Counted from the stretch's first letter, positions 10,903 through 19,030 are shown. The stretch is DNA of 64,000 nt from Herbaspirillum rubrisubalbicans (GCF_003719195.1 NZ_CP024996.1:3286001-3350000); one strand, 5' to 3'. Notes: a model not told the origin generated them from the letters alone. Program-made: numbers and translations.

Positions 10903-11628
10903 TCAAGGACTGGCGGGATCTGCGGCCAGGAACTCGGAAAACAGGTCCAGTCCGACGAAATGCCAATGTGCCGACTCCAGGTCATACAGGGCCAACTGGT
11001 TGATCGGCCCCACCGGCAGACAGACGCCGGGGATGCGCGCCAACGCGCGGGCCGCGTGGCGCTTGCGCTCCGGCTCGCTCATGACCAGGTCGCGCGCATG
11101 GCACTCGGCATGGGCGAACAGGCCGGCGTATTCCCACATGCGTTCATAGCAGTCCAGTTCGCTGAGCTCGATATGCAGAGGAATGGCATCAAGCAGGCTG
11201 GACATGCGTCCCATCCTGGAGGTAGACAGCCGCACCAGTCCGCCTTCGGGGCGCACCACCAGGCAGCCGTTGCTGGCGGCCCAGGCAAAATGCAGGCAAT
11301 ACGGCAAACGGCCGTGATGCTGCTCGATCATCTGGTCGGGGTGGAAGGATGATGCCGGCACGACCTGGTATTGCTCCGCGGGCAAGGAGAGAAAGGCGGC
11401 GTCGATGCAGGCTTGGAGGGGCGACAGATAAACCACCATGGCGTCGGTGCCGGCGGCCTGGCCGAGGCGGATGGGCTCGCACAGCACCCGGCAAGGCGTG
11501 GGACCGGGCTGGGCAGCCTGCTGGCTCACCAGCACGTAGAGCGGCGCGAGCACCTGCACGTGTGGCTGCTGAAGAGCGCCGGGGCGACCTGCGGCGTCCG
11601 CGCCGTGAGGGAAAGTGGGAGAGTTCAC
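10903..11628 (-). CDS. Unrecognised 241-residue protein
   Basis: I do not recognise the family. There is no clear signal peptide or membrane helix. The middle holds a mixed hydrophobic stretch (PYCLHFAWAASNGCLVVR) and the C-terminal half is rich in Leu, Glu and Arg, with several Cys and His residues scattered through it. I chose GTG at 11628 because AGGAG lies eight bases upstream and the frame upstream (to 11844) reads through the promoter-like region that holds the repeated 23-bp element. A role cannot be stated. The shared upstream element suggests joint regulation with the gene at 10133-10666. Confidence 0.55.
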   Translation of the reverse strand: MNSPTFPHGADAAGRPGALQQPHVQVLAPLYVLVSQQAAQPGPTPCRVLCEPIRLGQAAGTDAMVVYLSPLQACIDAAFLSLPAEQYQVVPASSFHPDQMIEQHHGRLPYCLHFAWAASNGCLVVRPEGGLVRLSTSRMGRMSSLLDAIPLHIELSELDCYERMWEYAGLFAHAECHARDLVMSEPERKRHAARALARIPGVCLPVGPINQLALYDLESAHWHFVGLDLFSEFLAADPASP

Positions 11629-11772
11629 CGACTGCACTCCTGTGAAGAAACGGGAATGAAATGCCGGTAAACAAGCTAGGAGGGAGTGGTGCGCTTGGCG
11701 CGATATGAAGTTTCCTGCCCAATATGTCAGCGCCCGGCGCCAAATCGGGATGTTTTCACAAATGCAAGGCGC

Positions 11773-11795
11773 TTCATATCGGAAAACTCTGAATG
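11773..11795 (-). repeat. Copy 2 of a 23-bp upstream element
   Basis: Differs from copy 1 at a single base, which breaks one pair of the inverted repeat (TTTTCCGA in place of TTTTCTGA). It lies 145 bases upstream of the GTG at 11628, close to the 134-base spacing seen for copy 1. Confidence 0.7.
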
Positions 11796-11877
11796 TGGAG
11801 AGGAGATTTTTGTCGCCAGCCTGACCTGCTGAAAATCCCTGCATTCAGGCGGCCCCTGGGGTCCGCCTGTCCTCCGC

Positions 11878-12033
11878 TCACATGCGCAATGGCTTGTCGG
11901 AAGGCCGTGGATTGATCGGCGGATCCTCCACCGGGACCGGATCGTCGTCCGGCAACTCCGGGGGCGGCAGACTGGGCTCATGCGTGGGAGGGGTTTCTTG
12001 CGGGGTATGTAGGGTATGTGAAGCGATGTTCAA
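11878..12033 (-). CDS. Proline-rich 51-residue protein with TTG start
   Basis: A short frame starting at TTG (12033) behind a clean AGGAG six to seven bases upstream. The product has 15 prolines in 51 residues and runs of Pro with acidic residues (PPPELPDDDPVPVEDPP), ending in KPLRM. No domain is recognised; similar short Pro/Asp/Glu peptides are common unannotated products in Burkholderiales, from memory. It follows the gene at 12081-12407 by 47 bases on the same strand and shares its TPP and VP style, so the two are probably one transcript. An unstructured protein is the simplest reading. Confidence 0.55.
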   Translation of the reverse strand: MNIASHTLHTPQETPPTHEPSLPPPELPDDDPVPVEDPPINPRPSDKPLRM

Positions 12034-12080
12034 TCCAGTCTCCTGTGGTGCATCCGGGATAGCGGCGCGATCGGCTGCGC

Positions 12081-12407
12081 TCAGCGCGAGCCAGCGCTGG
12101 GGTTCTGATGAGGGATCGGATCCTGCGGTGGAGTCGGGTCCAGTGGCGGCACTTCTACCGGTGGGGTGTCTTGGGGCTTGTGCATGGAGCTCTCCTGTTG
12201 AAAAGGGTGGGGGGCATGGCCCTGCCCTGGCACCACGCCGTCATCGGCATTGGCCCAGGGATCTTCGGTACCGTCTGGCTCGACTACCGGCGAGGGGTGA
12301 TCGCCCACGCCGACAAGCGGGGCACGCGGCAGCACCGGCGGCGTGCCGGGTGGCCGCAACAGGGCGGCGGCTGGTTCGGCGGGCGATGGGGGCTGGCGAT
12401 CTGGCAT
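12081..12407 (-). CDS. Proline-rich 108-residue protein with a second internal start
   Basis: The ATG at 12407 has a strong AGGAGG six bases upstream. The product is dominated by Pro, Ala, Asp and Glu and has no recognised domain. An in-frame ATG at 12185 also has AGGAG seven bases upstream and would give a 34-residue product (MHKPQDTPPVEVPP onward) resembling the neighbouring TTG-start protein. So this is either one gene with two starts or a fusion of two formerly separate small genes. A TTCCTACA-type element lies 70-98 bases upstream of 12407. Confidence 0.55.
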   Translation of the reverse strand: MPDRQPPSPAEPAAALLRPPGTPPVLPRAPLVGVGDHPSPVVEPDGTEDPWANADDGVVPGQGHAPHPFQQESSMHKPQDTPPVEVPPLDPTPPQDPIPHQNPSAGSR

Positions 12408-12476
12408 GGAGGTCCTCCTGGCCAAGGGTGGAATGCAATGACCCATCTTACGAAGATGGTGCCCTACCCTCAGCCA

Positions 12477-12505
12477 GACATCGGCCCATTCGCCTGTAGG
12501 AAGGC
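12477..12505 (-). promoter_or_regulatory. TTCCTACA-type upstream element, copy A
   Basis: On the minus strand this reads as TTCCTACAGGCGAATGGGCC followed by GATGTC. It matches 14912-14940 at 22 of 29 positions. It lies just upstream of the proline-rich gene starting at 12407, oriented toward it. Function unknown; a shared promoter or activator site is inferred. Confidence 0.5.
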
Positions 12506-12512
12506 ACGAAAT

Positions 12513-12545
12513 GAAAACGCCGCCGGCCTGACGGGCGGCGGCGTG
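12513..12545 (-). terminator. Rho-independent terminator of pgm
   Basis: On the minus strand, ACGCCGCCG and CGGCGGCGT form a perfect 9-bp stem around a 10-base loop, and the 3' arm runs into TTTTC. It lies 19 bases after the pgm stop. Confidence 0.8.
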
Positions 12546-12563
12546 GGATGGCAGGCGAGTGGA

Positions 12564-14213
12564 TCAGCCGGCCTTGAGCGCGCGGGTGACGATCTCCTGG
12601 GCCTCGGCAAAGATCTTGTCCAGGTGCGCCTGGTCGCGGAAGCTTTCGGCGTAGATCTTGTAGATGTTTTCGGTACCGGATGGACGGGCGGCGAACCAGC
12701 CATTGTCGGTCACGATCTTCAGGCCGCCGAAGGCCTTGCCGTTGGCGGGAGCGGTAGTCATCACGGTGCGGATGGTTTCGCCAGCCAGCTCGGTGGAGCT
12801 CACGTCGTCCGGCGACAGCCTGGACAGGCGGGCCTTCTGCTCGGGACTGGCGGCGGCTTCCTTGCGGCCATTGAGCGGTGCGCCCAGTTGCTGGGTCAGC
12901 TCCTGGTAGAGGCGGCCGGGGTCGTTGCCGGTGCGGGCGGTCATCTCGGCGGCCAGCAAGGCGGCGGTGATGCCATCCTTGTCGGTGCTCCAAGGCTGGC
13001 CATCGAAGCGCACGAAGGACGCGCCGGCGCTTTCCTCGCAACCGAAAGCCAGGCTGCCATCGTAGAGGCCATCGACGAACCACTTGAAGCCCACCGGCAT
13101 TTCCAGCAGCTTGCGACCCAGGTGATCGGCCACGCGATTGATCATCTGGCTCGACACCAGGGTCTTGCCCACCGCAGCATCGGCACGCCAGGACGGACGA
13201 TGGCGGAACAGGTAGTACACCGCCACCGACAGGTAGTCATTGGCTGGTAGCAGGCCGCTGCTCTTGGCGACGATGCCGTGGCGGTCGTGGTCGGTATCGC
13301 AGGCCATGGCCACGTCGAAGCGATCCTTGAATGCAATGAGTTCGCTCATGGCGTAGGGCGAGGACGGGTCCATGCGGATCTGCCCATCCCAATCCTGCGG
13401 CACGAAGCGGAAAGTGGCATCGACATCGGTGTTGACCACTTCCAGATTCAACTTGTAGCGCTCGGCAATGGCCGACCAGTAATGCAGACCAGCCCCGCCC
13501 AACGGATCGACGCCGATCTTGACGTTGGCACCGGCGATGGCGGCCAGGTCGATGATGTTGGGCAGGTCGCCCACATAGTTGTCGAGATAGTCGTAGCGGC
13601 GCGTGGTGTCGGCCTTGAGCGCCTGTTCGAACGTCACCCGGCGCACGCCTGCCAGCTTCTGCTCCAGGTAGGCGTTGGCGCGTTGTTCGATCCAGCCGGT
13701 GACGTCGGAGTCCGACGGGCCGCCATTGGGCATGTTGTACTTGAAGCCGCCATTGTCGGGCGGGTTGTGCGAGGGCGTGACCACGATGCCATCGGCCAGC
13801 TTGTCGCGGTGTACGCGGTTGTGCGTGAGGATGGCGTGCGAAACGGCTGGGGTCGGCACATAGGGGCTGCCGTTAGCCAGCATGGTCAACACTTCGTTGG
13901 CAGCCAGCACTTCCAGCGCGCTATGCCAGGCCGGTTCCGACAGGGCATGGGTATCGATACCCAGGAACAGCGGTCCCTTGAAGCCCTGCTGCTTGCGATA
14001 GTCACAGATGGCCTGGGTGATGGCCAGCACATGCCACTCATTGAAGCTGTGGGCATTGGCGTTGCCGCGATGACCGGAGGTGCCGAAGGCCACCCGGTGG
14101 CTGGCTTGGGCCACGTCCGGGCGCAGGCTGTAGTAGTTGGACAGCAGCACCGGCAGGTTCACCAGGGCCGAAGGCGCGGCACGTTTGCCGGCGAGGGAAT
14201 GGACGCTACTCAT
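12564..14213 (-). CDS. pgm: Phosphoglucomutase (alpha-D-glucose-specific)
   Basis: A 549-residue phosphohexomutase interconverting glucose-1-phosphate and glucose-6-phosphate; the length is normal for the Pgm family. The phosphoserine loop TPSHNPP lies near 145-151, the metal-binding loop DTDHDRHG near 300-307, the sugar-binding CEESAG follows, and the phosphate-binding RPSGTENIYKIY is near the C-terminus. The ATG at 14213 begins MSSVHSLAGKRA; an upstream ATG at 14261 would add a Cys-rich stretch unlike the family. It is monocistronic with its own terminator. With galU 1.4 kb away it supplies UDP-glucose for polysaccharide synthesis. Confidence 0.95.
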   Translation of the reverse strand: MSSVHSLAGKRAAPSALVNLPVLLSNYYSLRPDVAQASHRVAFGTSGHRGNANAHSFNEWHVLAITQAICDYRKQQGFKGPLFLGIDTHALSEPAWHSALEVLAANEVLTMLANGSPYVPTPAVSHAILTHNRVHRDKLADGIVVTPSHNPPDNGGFKYNMPNGGPSDSDVTGWIEQRANAYLEQKLAGVRRVTFEQALKADTTRRYDYLDNYVGDLPNIIDLAAIAGANVKIGVDPLGGAGLHYWSAIAERYKLNLEVVNTDVDATFRFVPQDWDGQIRMDPSSPYAMSELIAFKDRFDVAMACDTDHDRHGIVAKSSGLLPANDYLSVAVYYLFRHRPSWRADAAVGKTLVSSQMINRVADHLGRKLLEMPVGFKWFVDGLYDGSLAFGCEESAGASFVRFDGQPWSTDKDGITAALLAAEMTARTGNDPGRLYQELTQQLGAPLNGRKEAAASPEQKARLSRLSPDDVSSTELAGETIRTVMTTAPANGKAFGGLKIVTDNGWFAARPSGTENIYKIYAESFRDQAHLDKIFAEAQEIVTRALKAG

Positions 14214-14505
14214 GATGTCTTTTCTGGATGATGGAAAACCGAACAGGACGCAGCAGCACACTCAACGCACCATCTTGCGGCGACTAGCATGATAGCGGCG
14301 GCGCCCAGCAAAGCTTGATCTTTTTGCAATCTCACAGGCATTGTAACGCCATCATTGCGCAATGCAGCATGAAGATCGCAAATCTTGCAAGAATATTGCT
14401 GGAGATCAGGGGAGTTGTTGGCGCTTGGCAATGCAAAATGCGCCCGGGCAAGGCCACGGACGCATGGGATACGACCAAGTACGGCGCGACGCTGGGCCGG
14501 ACCGT

Positions 14506-14757
14506 TCAGGCTCGCCGGAAGGCGCGTACGATCACCAGCAGCACGATGGCACCCAGCGTTGCGGTAACGATCGAGGCCAGGATGCCGCCGCCCACGGCGA
14601 TGCCCAGCAGACCGGCCAGCCAGCCACCGATGACGGCACCGACGATACCGATCAGGATATCGGCCAGCAGACCGAAGCCGCCGCCCTTGACCAGCACCCC
14701 GGCCAGCCAGCCGGCCACGGCGCCAATGATCAGCCATGCGATGAGTCCGTGTTCCAT
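14506..14757 (-). CDS. GlsB/YeaQ/YmgE family membrane protein
   Basis: An 83-residue, very Gly-rich inner-membrane protein with three predicted helices: residues about 5-22, 28-50 and 55-78. The helices carry the family signature of GxxAGWLAG and GIVGAVIGGWLAG repeats. Members are transglycosylase-associated or stress-induced proteins of unknown biochemical role. The ATG at 14757 has AGGAAAGGG upstream. A TTCCTACA-type element and further GTAGGAAAA words lie 126-183 bases upstream, which suggests stress-linked control (inference). Confidence 0.85.
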   Translation of the reverse strand: MEHGLIAWLIIGAVAGWLAGVLVKGGGFGLLADILIGIVGAVIGGWLAGLLGIAVGGGILASIVTATLGAIVLLVIVRAFRRA

Positions 14758-14911
14758 GATGTTCCCTTTCCTATCGTTCTGTCGTTCTTGGATGGATGTC
14801 GGAAACAGCGCACGACCCTGACCGGGCCAAGTACGCTGCCGCCTCTTCTCTGCAAGCGCCGGGCGCAACAGATGAGGTCATGGTAGGAAAACAGGCCGGC
14901 GCAAGCTATCG

Positions 14912-14940
14912 GACAGCGGCCCATTTCCTTGTAGGAAAAG
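14912..14940 (-). promoter_or_regulatory. TTCCTACA-type upstream element, copy B
   Basis: On the minus strand this reads CTTTTCCTACAAGGAAATGG followed by GCCGCTGTC. It shares 22 of 29 bases with copy A and about 24 of 35 bases (extended window) with copy C. It is oriented toward the GlsB-like gene, 155-183 bases from its start. Confidence 0.5.
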
Positions 14941-15000
14941 CCCGGCATATGCGGCTCTCGAGGCGACCGTGGATGGCCGTGGGTACCGTCGAATCTTCCT

Positions 15001-15035
15001 CTTTTCCTACATGGCAAAAAGAGCCATTCCTATAG
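15001..15035 (+). promoter_or_regulatory. TTCCTACA-type upstream element, copy C
   Basis: Begins CTTTTCCTACATGG and ends TTCCTATAG. The first 11 bases are identical to copy B, and TCC plus ATAG at the far end also align without gaps. It is on the plus strand and oriented toward the gene at 15176, 141 bases away. Confidence 0.45.
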
Positions 15036-15175
15036 AGAGGAAGCGCGAGTTTTCTTAATCTTGCTTTCCATAGGCGCAGTGCGGCATACGACAGCGTGCG
15101 GCACAGCGCAGCCCCGACCGGGCAGCAGTGTCATCGCCGCATTTGCCGCCCGACTTTCAGAGAGAGCCGCCCATC

Positions 15176-15550
15176 ATGCCCAGCACCGAATCCAGCGCCC
15201 GCCAGACGCCCTCCTTCGCCAACTCCTTTGCGCTTCATGCATTTGGCACGGCAGCGCAAGACCAGGGTGGCGCCGAGTTTGCCGAGCACTATGCGCGTTA
15301 TGCCCGCGAGTCGGCGCAACTGATGCAGCAAATCTCGATGAAGGCGCCGCAACTGGCTGCGGTGCTGGAGCAACTCAATGAAGGCAGCCTGCCGCGCAAG
15401 ATCGACCTGGCGCAGCCATCGGCCGGCACCGAGCCGGGTGTATGCGGAGCTGGCCTCTTGCAGGCCATCGCCAGGTTCTGCCACCGCACACTTGCAAGCG
15501 TGACGCTGCTGTTGCAACCCAAGATGTTCAAGAACAACAAACAGGCCTGA
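15176..15550 (+). CDS. Unrecognised 124-residue protein
   Basis: A small protein starting MPSTESSARQTPSF with no family I recognise. Residues about 35-75 look like an amphipathic helical region (EHYARYARESAQLMQQISMKAPQ written in heptad style), and a more hydrophobic segment near the C-terminus contains two Cys. The ATG at 15176 has GAGAGAG upstream; a GTG-like extension to 15128 is possible. It lies 54 bases before galU on the same strand and could be co-transcribed. The evidence is open frame, start context and lack of a competing gene, so confidence is moderate. Confidence 0.5.
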   Translation: MPSTESSARQTPSFANSFALHAFGTAAQDQGGAEFAEHYARYARESAQLMQQISMKAPQLAAVLEQLNEGSLPRKIDLAQPSAGTEPGVCGAGLLQAIARFCHRTLASVTLLLQPKMFKNNKQA

Positions 15551-15604
15551 AGCATCACGCCATGAAGGTGCCACGTCCTTCCATTCACTCAACCTGGACC
15601 TACC

Positions 15605-16615
15605 ATGAAAAAAATTACCAAAGCCGTCTTCCCCGTCGCCGGTCTCGGCAGCCGTTTCCTGCCTGCCACCAAGGCACAGCCCAAGGAAATGCTGCCCATT
15701 GTCGATAAGCCGCTGATCCAGTACGCCGTGGAAGAAGCGGTGGAGGCCGGCATCACCGAGATGATCTTCATCACCGGCCGCAACAAGCGTGCCATCGAAG
15801 ACCACTTCGACAAGGCCTATGAACTGGAGAGCGAGCTGGAAGCCGCCGGCAAGGTCAAGCTGCTGGAAACCATCCGCAACGTCATCCCCAAGCACATCAA
15901 CTGCGTCTACGTGCGCCAGGCCGAGCCGCTGGGGCTGGGCCATGCCGTGCTGCTGGCCAAGCCGCTGGTGGGCGATGAACCCTTTGCGGTGCTGCTGGCC
16001 GACGACTTCATGGACGCCGCCCCCGGTCACAAGAACGTGATGGCGCAGATGACCGCCCTCTATGAACGCGAAGGCAAGAGCCTGTTAGCGGTGCAGGACG
16101 TGCCACGTCCCGAAACCCGCCAATACGGCATCGTCAGCGGCAGCCCCTATGGCGAGCGCACCGAGCTGTTGAGCGGCATCGTCGAAAAGCCGTCACCGGA
16201 AGAAGCCCCCTCCACCCTGGCCGTGGTAGGCCGCTATGTGCTGACCCCGGCCATCTTCGAGCGTCTGGAAAACATCGGCACCGGTGCCGGCGGCGAAATC
16301 CAGTTGACCGACGCCATCTCGGCCCTGCTGCAACAGGAGCAGATCTTGGCCTATCGTTACGAAGGCCAGCGCTTCGACTGCGGGTCCAAGCTCGGTTACC
16401 TGAAAGCCGCCGTGGCCATGGGCTTCAAGCACAAGGAAGTGGGCAGCGGTTTCGCCCAGTTCCTGCAGGAGTTCACCAGCCAGCACGACCTGACGCAAGC
16501 GGCCCAGCCCAAGGGCCCGGCCACTGTCACTCCCCTCAAGCCAGCCGCTGGCAACCAGCCTGCCAGCGCCGCCACCACCGACCAGCAGCCAGCAGTCGCC
16601 CGTAGTGTCATGTAA
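15605..16615 (+). CDS. galU: UTP-glucose-1-phosphate uridylyltransferase
   Basis: Makes UDP-glucose from UTP and glucose-1-phosphate, the product of the nearby Pgm. The N-terminal nucleotide-binding motif [19 protein letters not shown] is intact, as are the [10 protein letters not shown] metal site and the sugar-binding GIVEKP block. The protein is 336 residues, about 40 longer than typical GalU. The extra C-terminus after the DLTQAAQ segment is rich in Pro, Ala, Thr and Gln and looks unstructured. The ATG begins [13 protein letters not shown] as in the family. A strong terminator follows. Confidence 0.95.
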   Translation: MKKITKAVFPVAGLGSRFLPATKAQPKEMLPIVDKPLIQYAVEEAVEAGITEMIFITGRNKRAIEDHFDKAYELESELEAAGKVKLLETIRNVIPKHINCVYVRQAEPLGLGHAVLLAKPLVGDEPFAVLLADDFMDAAPGHKNVMAQMTALYEREGKSLLAVQDVPRPETRQYGIVSGSPYGERTELLSGIVEKPSPEEAPSTLAVVGRYVLTPAIFERLENIGTGAGGEIQLTDAISALLQQEQILAYRYEGQRFDCGSKLGYLKAAVAMGFKHKEVGSGFAQFLQEFTSQHDLTQAAQPKGPATVTPLKPAAGNQPASAATTDQQPAVARSVM

Positions 16616-16641
16616 GTCCCCGGTAGAGAGCGTTGTTGATT

Positions 16642-16675
16642 GCAGTCCGACTTCAGGGTCGGGCTGCTTTTTTTT
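16642..16675 (+). terminator. Rho-independent terminator of galU
   Basis: CAGTCCGAC and GTCGGGCTG form a 9-bp stem with one G-U pair around a short loop, followed by eight T residues. Confidence 0.88.
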
Positions 16676-16845
16676 CGTGGGTACGTTGCGTATAAATTGT
16701 TTTGACCTTTGTCACAGAGTTTTAACCTGGACTTGTTAGCATCGCGGCCATGAATCTGGAGAAGTTCATTTCGCCCGGGACGAAGTAGTTCGTCGCAAAC
16801 GGTCAGGCCACGCAGCTTGTGGTCATCGCACGCCACTTGTAAACG

Positions 16846-16873
16846 TTTGCAGATCAAAAAAGCAGGATAAAAT
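16846..16873 (+). promoter_or_regulatory. Candidate sigma-70 promoter for the Lys/Ala-rich protein gene
   Basis: TTTGCA, a 16-base spacer and TAAAAT lie 80-107 bases before the ATG at 16953. The whole 270-base gap after the galU terminator is otherwise empty, apart from an AT-rich run (16913-16941) that would form the leader. Confidence 0.35.
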
Positions 16874-16952
16874 CGTTACCAATTGTCGGGACCGATTGCG
16901 GCAAAGGCGCAAAAAATATATATTGTTTATATTAATTTTCACAGGAGCGTTC

Positions 16953-17435
16953 ATGGCCACCAGAGTTCAAGCTGCAGCAGTACCGACCGAAAAGAAGAAA
17001 CCCGTCGCCAAGGCGGCAGCACCCAAGCTCGCCGTGGTGAAGAAGCCCGCAGCAAAACCGGCCGCCCGTCCGGCCGCCAAGACAGCAGCACCGGCCAAGC
17101 CGGCCCCGGCTGCGGCAGCCGCTCCCAAGCTGGAAAAGAAGGTCGAGAAGGCTGACAAGCCGGCCAAGATCGAAAAGGTGGAGAAGGTAGAAAAGATAGA
17201 GAAAGCCCCCAAGGCCAAGAAGGTCAAGCAGGTGCGCGACAGCTTCACCATGCCCGAGAACGAATACGCAGTGCTGGCCCAGGTCAAGAAGTCCTGCCTG
17301 AAGGCCGGTGTCGAGATCAAGAAGAGCGACCTGCTGCGCATTGGCGTGTCGCTGATCAAGAACCTGAAGATCGCTGAACTCAAGGATATCCTCGGCAGCC
17401 TGACCCCGCTGAAGGTCGGTCGCCCCAAGAAGTAA
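16953..17435 (+). CDS. Lys/Ala/Pro-rich protein with a C-terminal ribbon-helix-helix-like domain
   Basis: A 160-residue basic protein. Residues about 12-95 are a histone-H1-like tail of Lys, Ala, Pro and Glu (AAKPAARPAAK and KVEKVEKIEK repeats). From about residue 100 a compact, non-repetitive domain follows: SFTMPENEYAVLAQVKK, then KKSDLLRIGVSLI. This has the strand-helix-helix pattern of ribbon-helix-helix DNA-binding proteins. A nucleoid or DNA-bridging role is inferred; AlgP- or KfrA-like alternatives cannot be excluded. The ATG at 16953 has AGGAG five bases upstream. It is a single gene between two terminators. Confidence 0.7.
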   Translation: MATRVQAAAVPTEKKKPVAKAAAPKLAVVKKPAAKPAARPAAKTAAPAKPAPAAAAAPKLEKKVEKADKPAKIEKVEKVEKIEKAPKAKKVKQVRDSFTMPENEYAVLAQVKKSCLKAGVEIKKSDLLRIGVSLIKNLKIAELKDILGSLTPLKVGRPKK

Positions 17436-17470
17436 GCCAGAAGTAATCCGTCAGGAAAGCTGATTGCCTA

Positions 17471-17505
17471 TGCCGCCCGGTTCCGTCCGGGCGGCATTGT
17501 TTTTG
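17471..17505 (+). terminator. Rho-independent terminator after the Lys/Ala-rich protein gene
   Basis: TGCCGCCCGG and CCGGGCGGCA form a perfect 10-bp stem, followed by TTGTTTTT. It may also act on the convergent MOSC gene. Confidence 0.85.
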
Positions 17506-17511
17506 GGATTC

Positions 17512-18381
17512 TCAAAAATTCAGTTCCCATTCGCAGGCCTGACCGACCTCAATGACACCGCCCTCCCCGCCGATGACGATGGCGTTCTGGCCGAAGGTGA
17601 GACCACCGTCCACCCGCGGATTGGCGCGGTAGGTGGAGAGCGTGGCAAGCGGTTCGTCGGGCCATTGCGCATCACGCAGCCCGGTGCGCTGGTCGATACC
17701 GGGGATGGGGCAACGGGCGCAGGGCTTGACCAGCTTCAACTGCACCGCCCGCCCACCAGCGCCGATCCTTACGGTATCGATGTAATCCTCTTCATAGGCT
17801 TCCAGTCCACTGATGACCAGGTTGGGACGGAAGCGCTCCATACCCTGGGCCGGCGCGCCCTTGGCCGCCAGACGGGCATTCAGGTCATCCAGCGAGGACT
17901 GGCCGATCACCAGCAGCGGATAGCCATCCGAAAACTGCGTGCTGGCGCGGTAATCCCCAGTCCAGCGCGTGCTGCAGGCGCGCATGATGGCCGGATTGAA
18001 GCGCACCAGGCGCACTGCATCGTGCAGGTAATCCGATAGCCAGATGCGCGCCTGCTCGCCCTGGTCGAGCGCTTCGAGCGGGCTGTTCCACACCTGCACC
18101 GCCAAGGTGGCACCATCCTGGCCGGCGGCGGCCAGTCGCAGGTCTTCCATGCCCGGTGCGCGCAGGACCAGAGCATCCTCTTCGAAGGCCGGCGTGATGC
18201 AGGCCATGCGTGGATGGCTGCGCTGGCTCAGGAACTGGCCCTGGCGGTCCACCACCATCCAGTGGCGGTCCAGCGCCAGACCCAGCGGCCCAATCTCGGC
18301 GCGCGCCAGCGACAGGCCACCGCAGGACTTGATGGGATAGAAGTAGATGGCACTGAGGGTGCTTGTGCTGGTACTGGACAT
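17512..18381 (-). CDS. MOSC domain protein (YcbX/mARC type)
   Basis: A 289-residue protein with an N-terminal MOSC beta-barrel region (AIYFYPIKSCGGLSL near residues 11-25) followed by the catalytic MOSC domain. The conserved cysteine motif LVKPCARCPIPGID near 215-230 is where the molybdenum cofactor is ligated in this family. Relatives reduce N-hydroxylated compounds or handle molybdenum/sulfur transfer, using an electron partner; no ferredoxin domain is fused here, unlike E. coli YcbX. Single gene, convergent with the one before it. Confidence 0.85.
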   Translation of the reverse strand: MSSTSTSTLSAIYFYPIKSCGGLSLARAEIGPLGLALDRHWMVVDRQGQFLSQRSHPRMACITPAFEEDALVLRAPGMEDLRLAAAGQDGATLAVQVWNSPLEALDQGEQARIWLSDYLHDAVRLVRFNPAIMRACSTRWTGDYRASTQFSDGYPLLVIGQSSLDDLNARLAAKGAPAQGMERFRPNLVISGLEAYEEDYIDTVRIGAGGRAVQLKLVKPCARCPIPGIDQRTGLRDAQWPDEPLATLSTYRANPRVDGGLTFGQNAIVIGGEGGVIEVGQACEWELNF

Positions 18382-18524
18382 GATGTGGCGGCCCCGAAGA
18401 TGACGTTGCGGCGAGACCTTACCACAAGCTCGGCCGTGGGGGATGCAAGGGGAAGAGCTACGCCGGGTCGCCGCTCATGCGACAATGCGCACACCTTTTT
18501 CGCGAATTTCCTGACGGGAGTGCC

Positions 18525-18980
18525 ATGCTGTTTGCCAAATTCATCCATGTGCTGGGACTGACCGTGTGGGTCGGCGGCATGTTCTTCGCCCACATGGCCC
18601 TGCGTCCGGCCCTGGCCGTGCTGCATCCAGAGCAGCGACTGAGCCTCATGGCGGCGGTGCTGGGCAATTTCTTCATCTGGGTGTGGGTGGCCATTGCGCT
18701 GGTGCTGGGCAGCGGCCTGCACATGATGGGCGTCATGAGCGCCGGAGCGACCATGCTGCCGCCCTACGTACACGCCATGACCGGCATCGGCGTGGTGATG
18801 ATGCTGATCTTCGCCCACATCTTCTTCGCCCCGTTCCGCCGCCTCAAGCTGGCGAGCGCCCAGCAGGACTGGGACCGCGCCTCGCGCGCGCTGCGCCAAG
18901 TGCGGCTGCTGGTGGGCATCAACCTGGGCCTGGGCCTGCTGACCATTGCCATCGGCGCACTCGGGCCGCTGACGGCCTGA
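18525..18980 (+). CDS. CopD-family membrane protein
   Basis: A 151-residue protein with four hydrophobic helices (about 2-22, 40-62, 78-98 and 120-145) and the HVLGLTVWVGGMFFAH start typical of the small CopD/DUF2269-like proteins. Histidines in the first and third helices are conserved in CopD. A copper-related or electron-carrier membrane role is suggested by the family only. GGGAG lies four bases before the ATG at 18525; an upstream ATG at 18477 lacks a ribosome site. Confidence 0.75.
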   Translation: MLFAKFIHVLGLTVWVGGMFFAHMALRPALAVLHPEQRLSLMAAVLGNFFIWVWVAIALVLGSGLHMMGVMSAGATMLPPYVHAMTGIGVVMMLIFAHIFFAPFRRLKLASAQQDWDRASRALRQVRLLVGINLGLGLLTIAIGALGPLTA

Positions 18981-19030
18981 TCCGCGCCCCTGGCCGGCTG
19001 GATTTTTGCTTGGCTACCTGCGCCGGCGTA

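Larger units (their letters stand above)
14758..15175. other. 418-bp divergent intergenic region with repeated GTAGGAAAA words
   Basis: There is no credible gene here. The region carries GTAGGAAAA at 14883-14891 and 14931-14939 and the reverse complement at 15002-15010. Two of these belong to the longer element described separately. It separates the minus-strand GlsB-like gene from the plus-strand gene at 15176. Confidence 0.6.
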
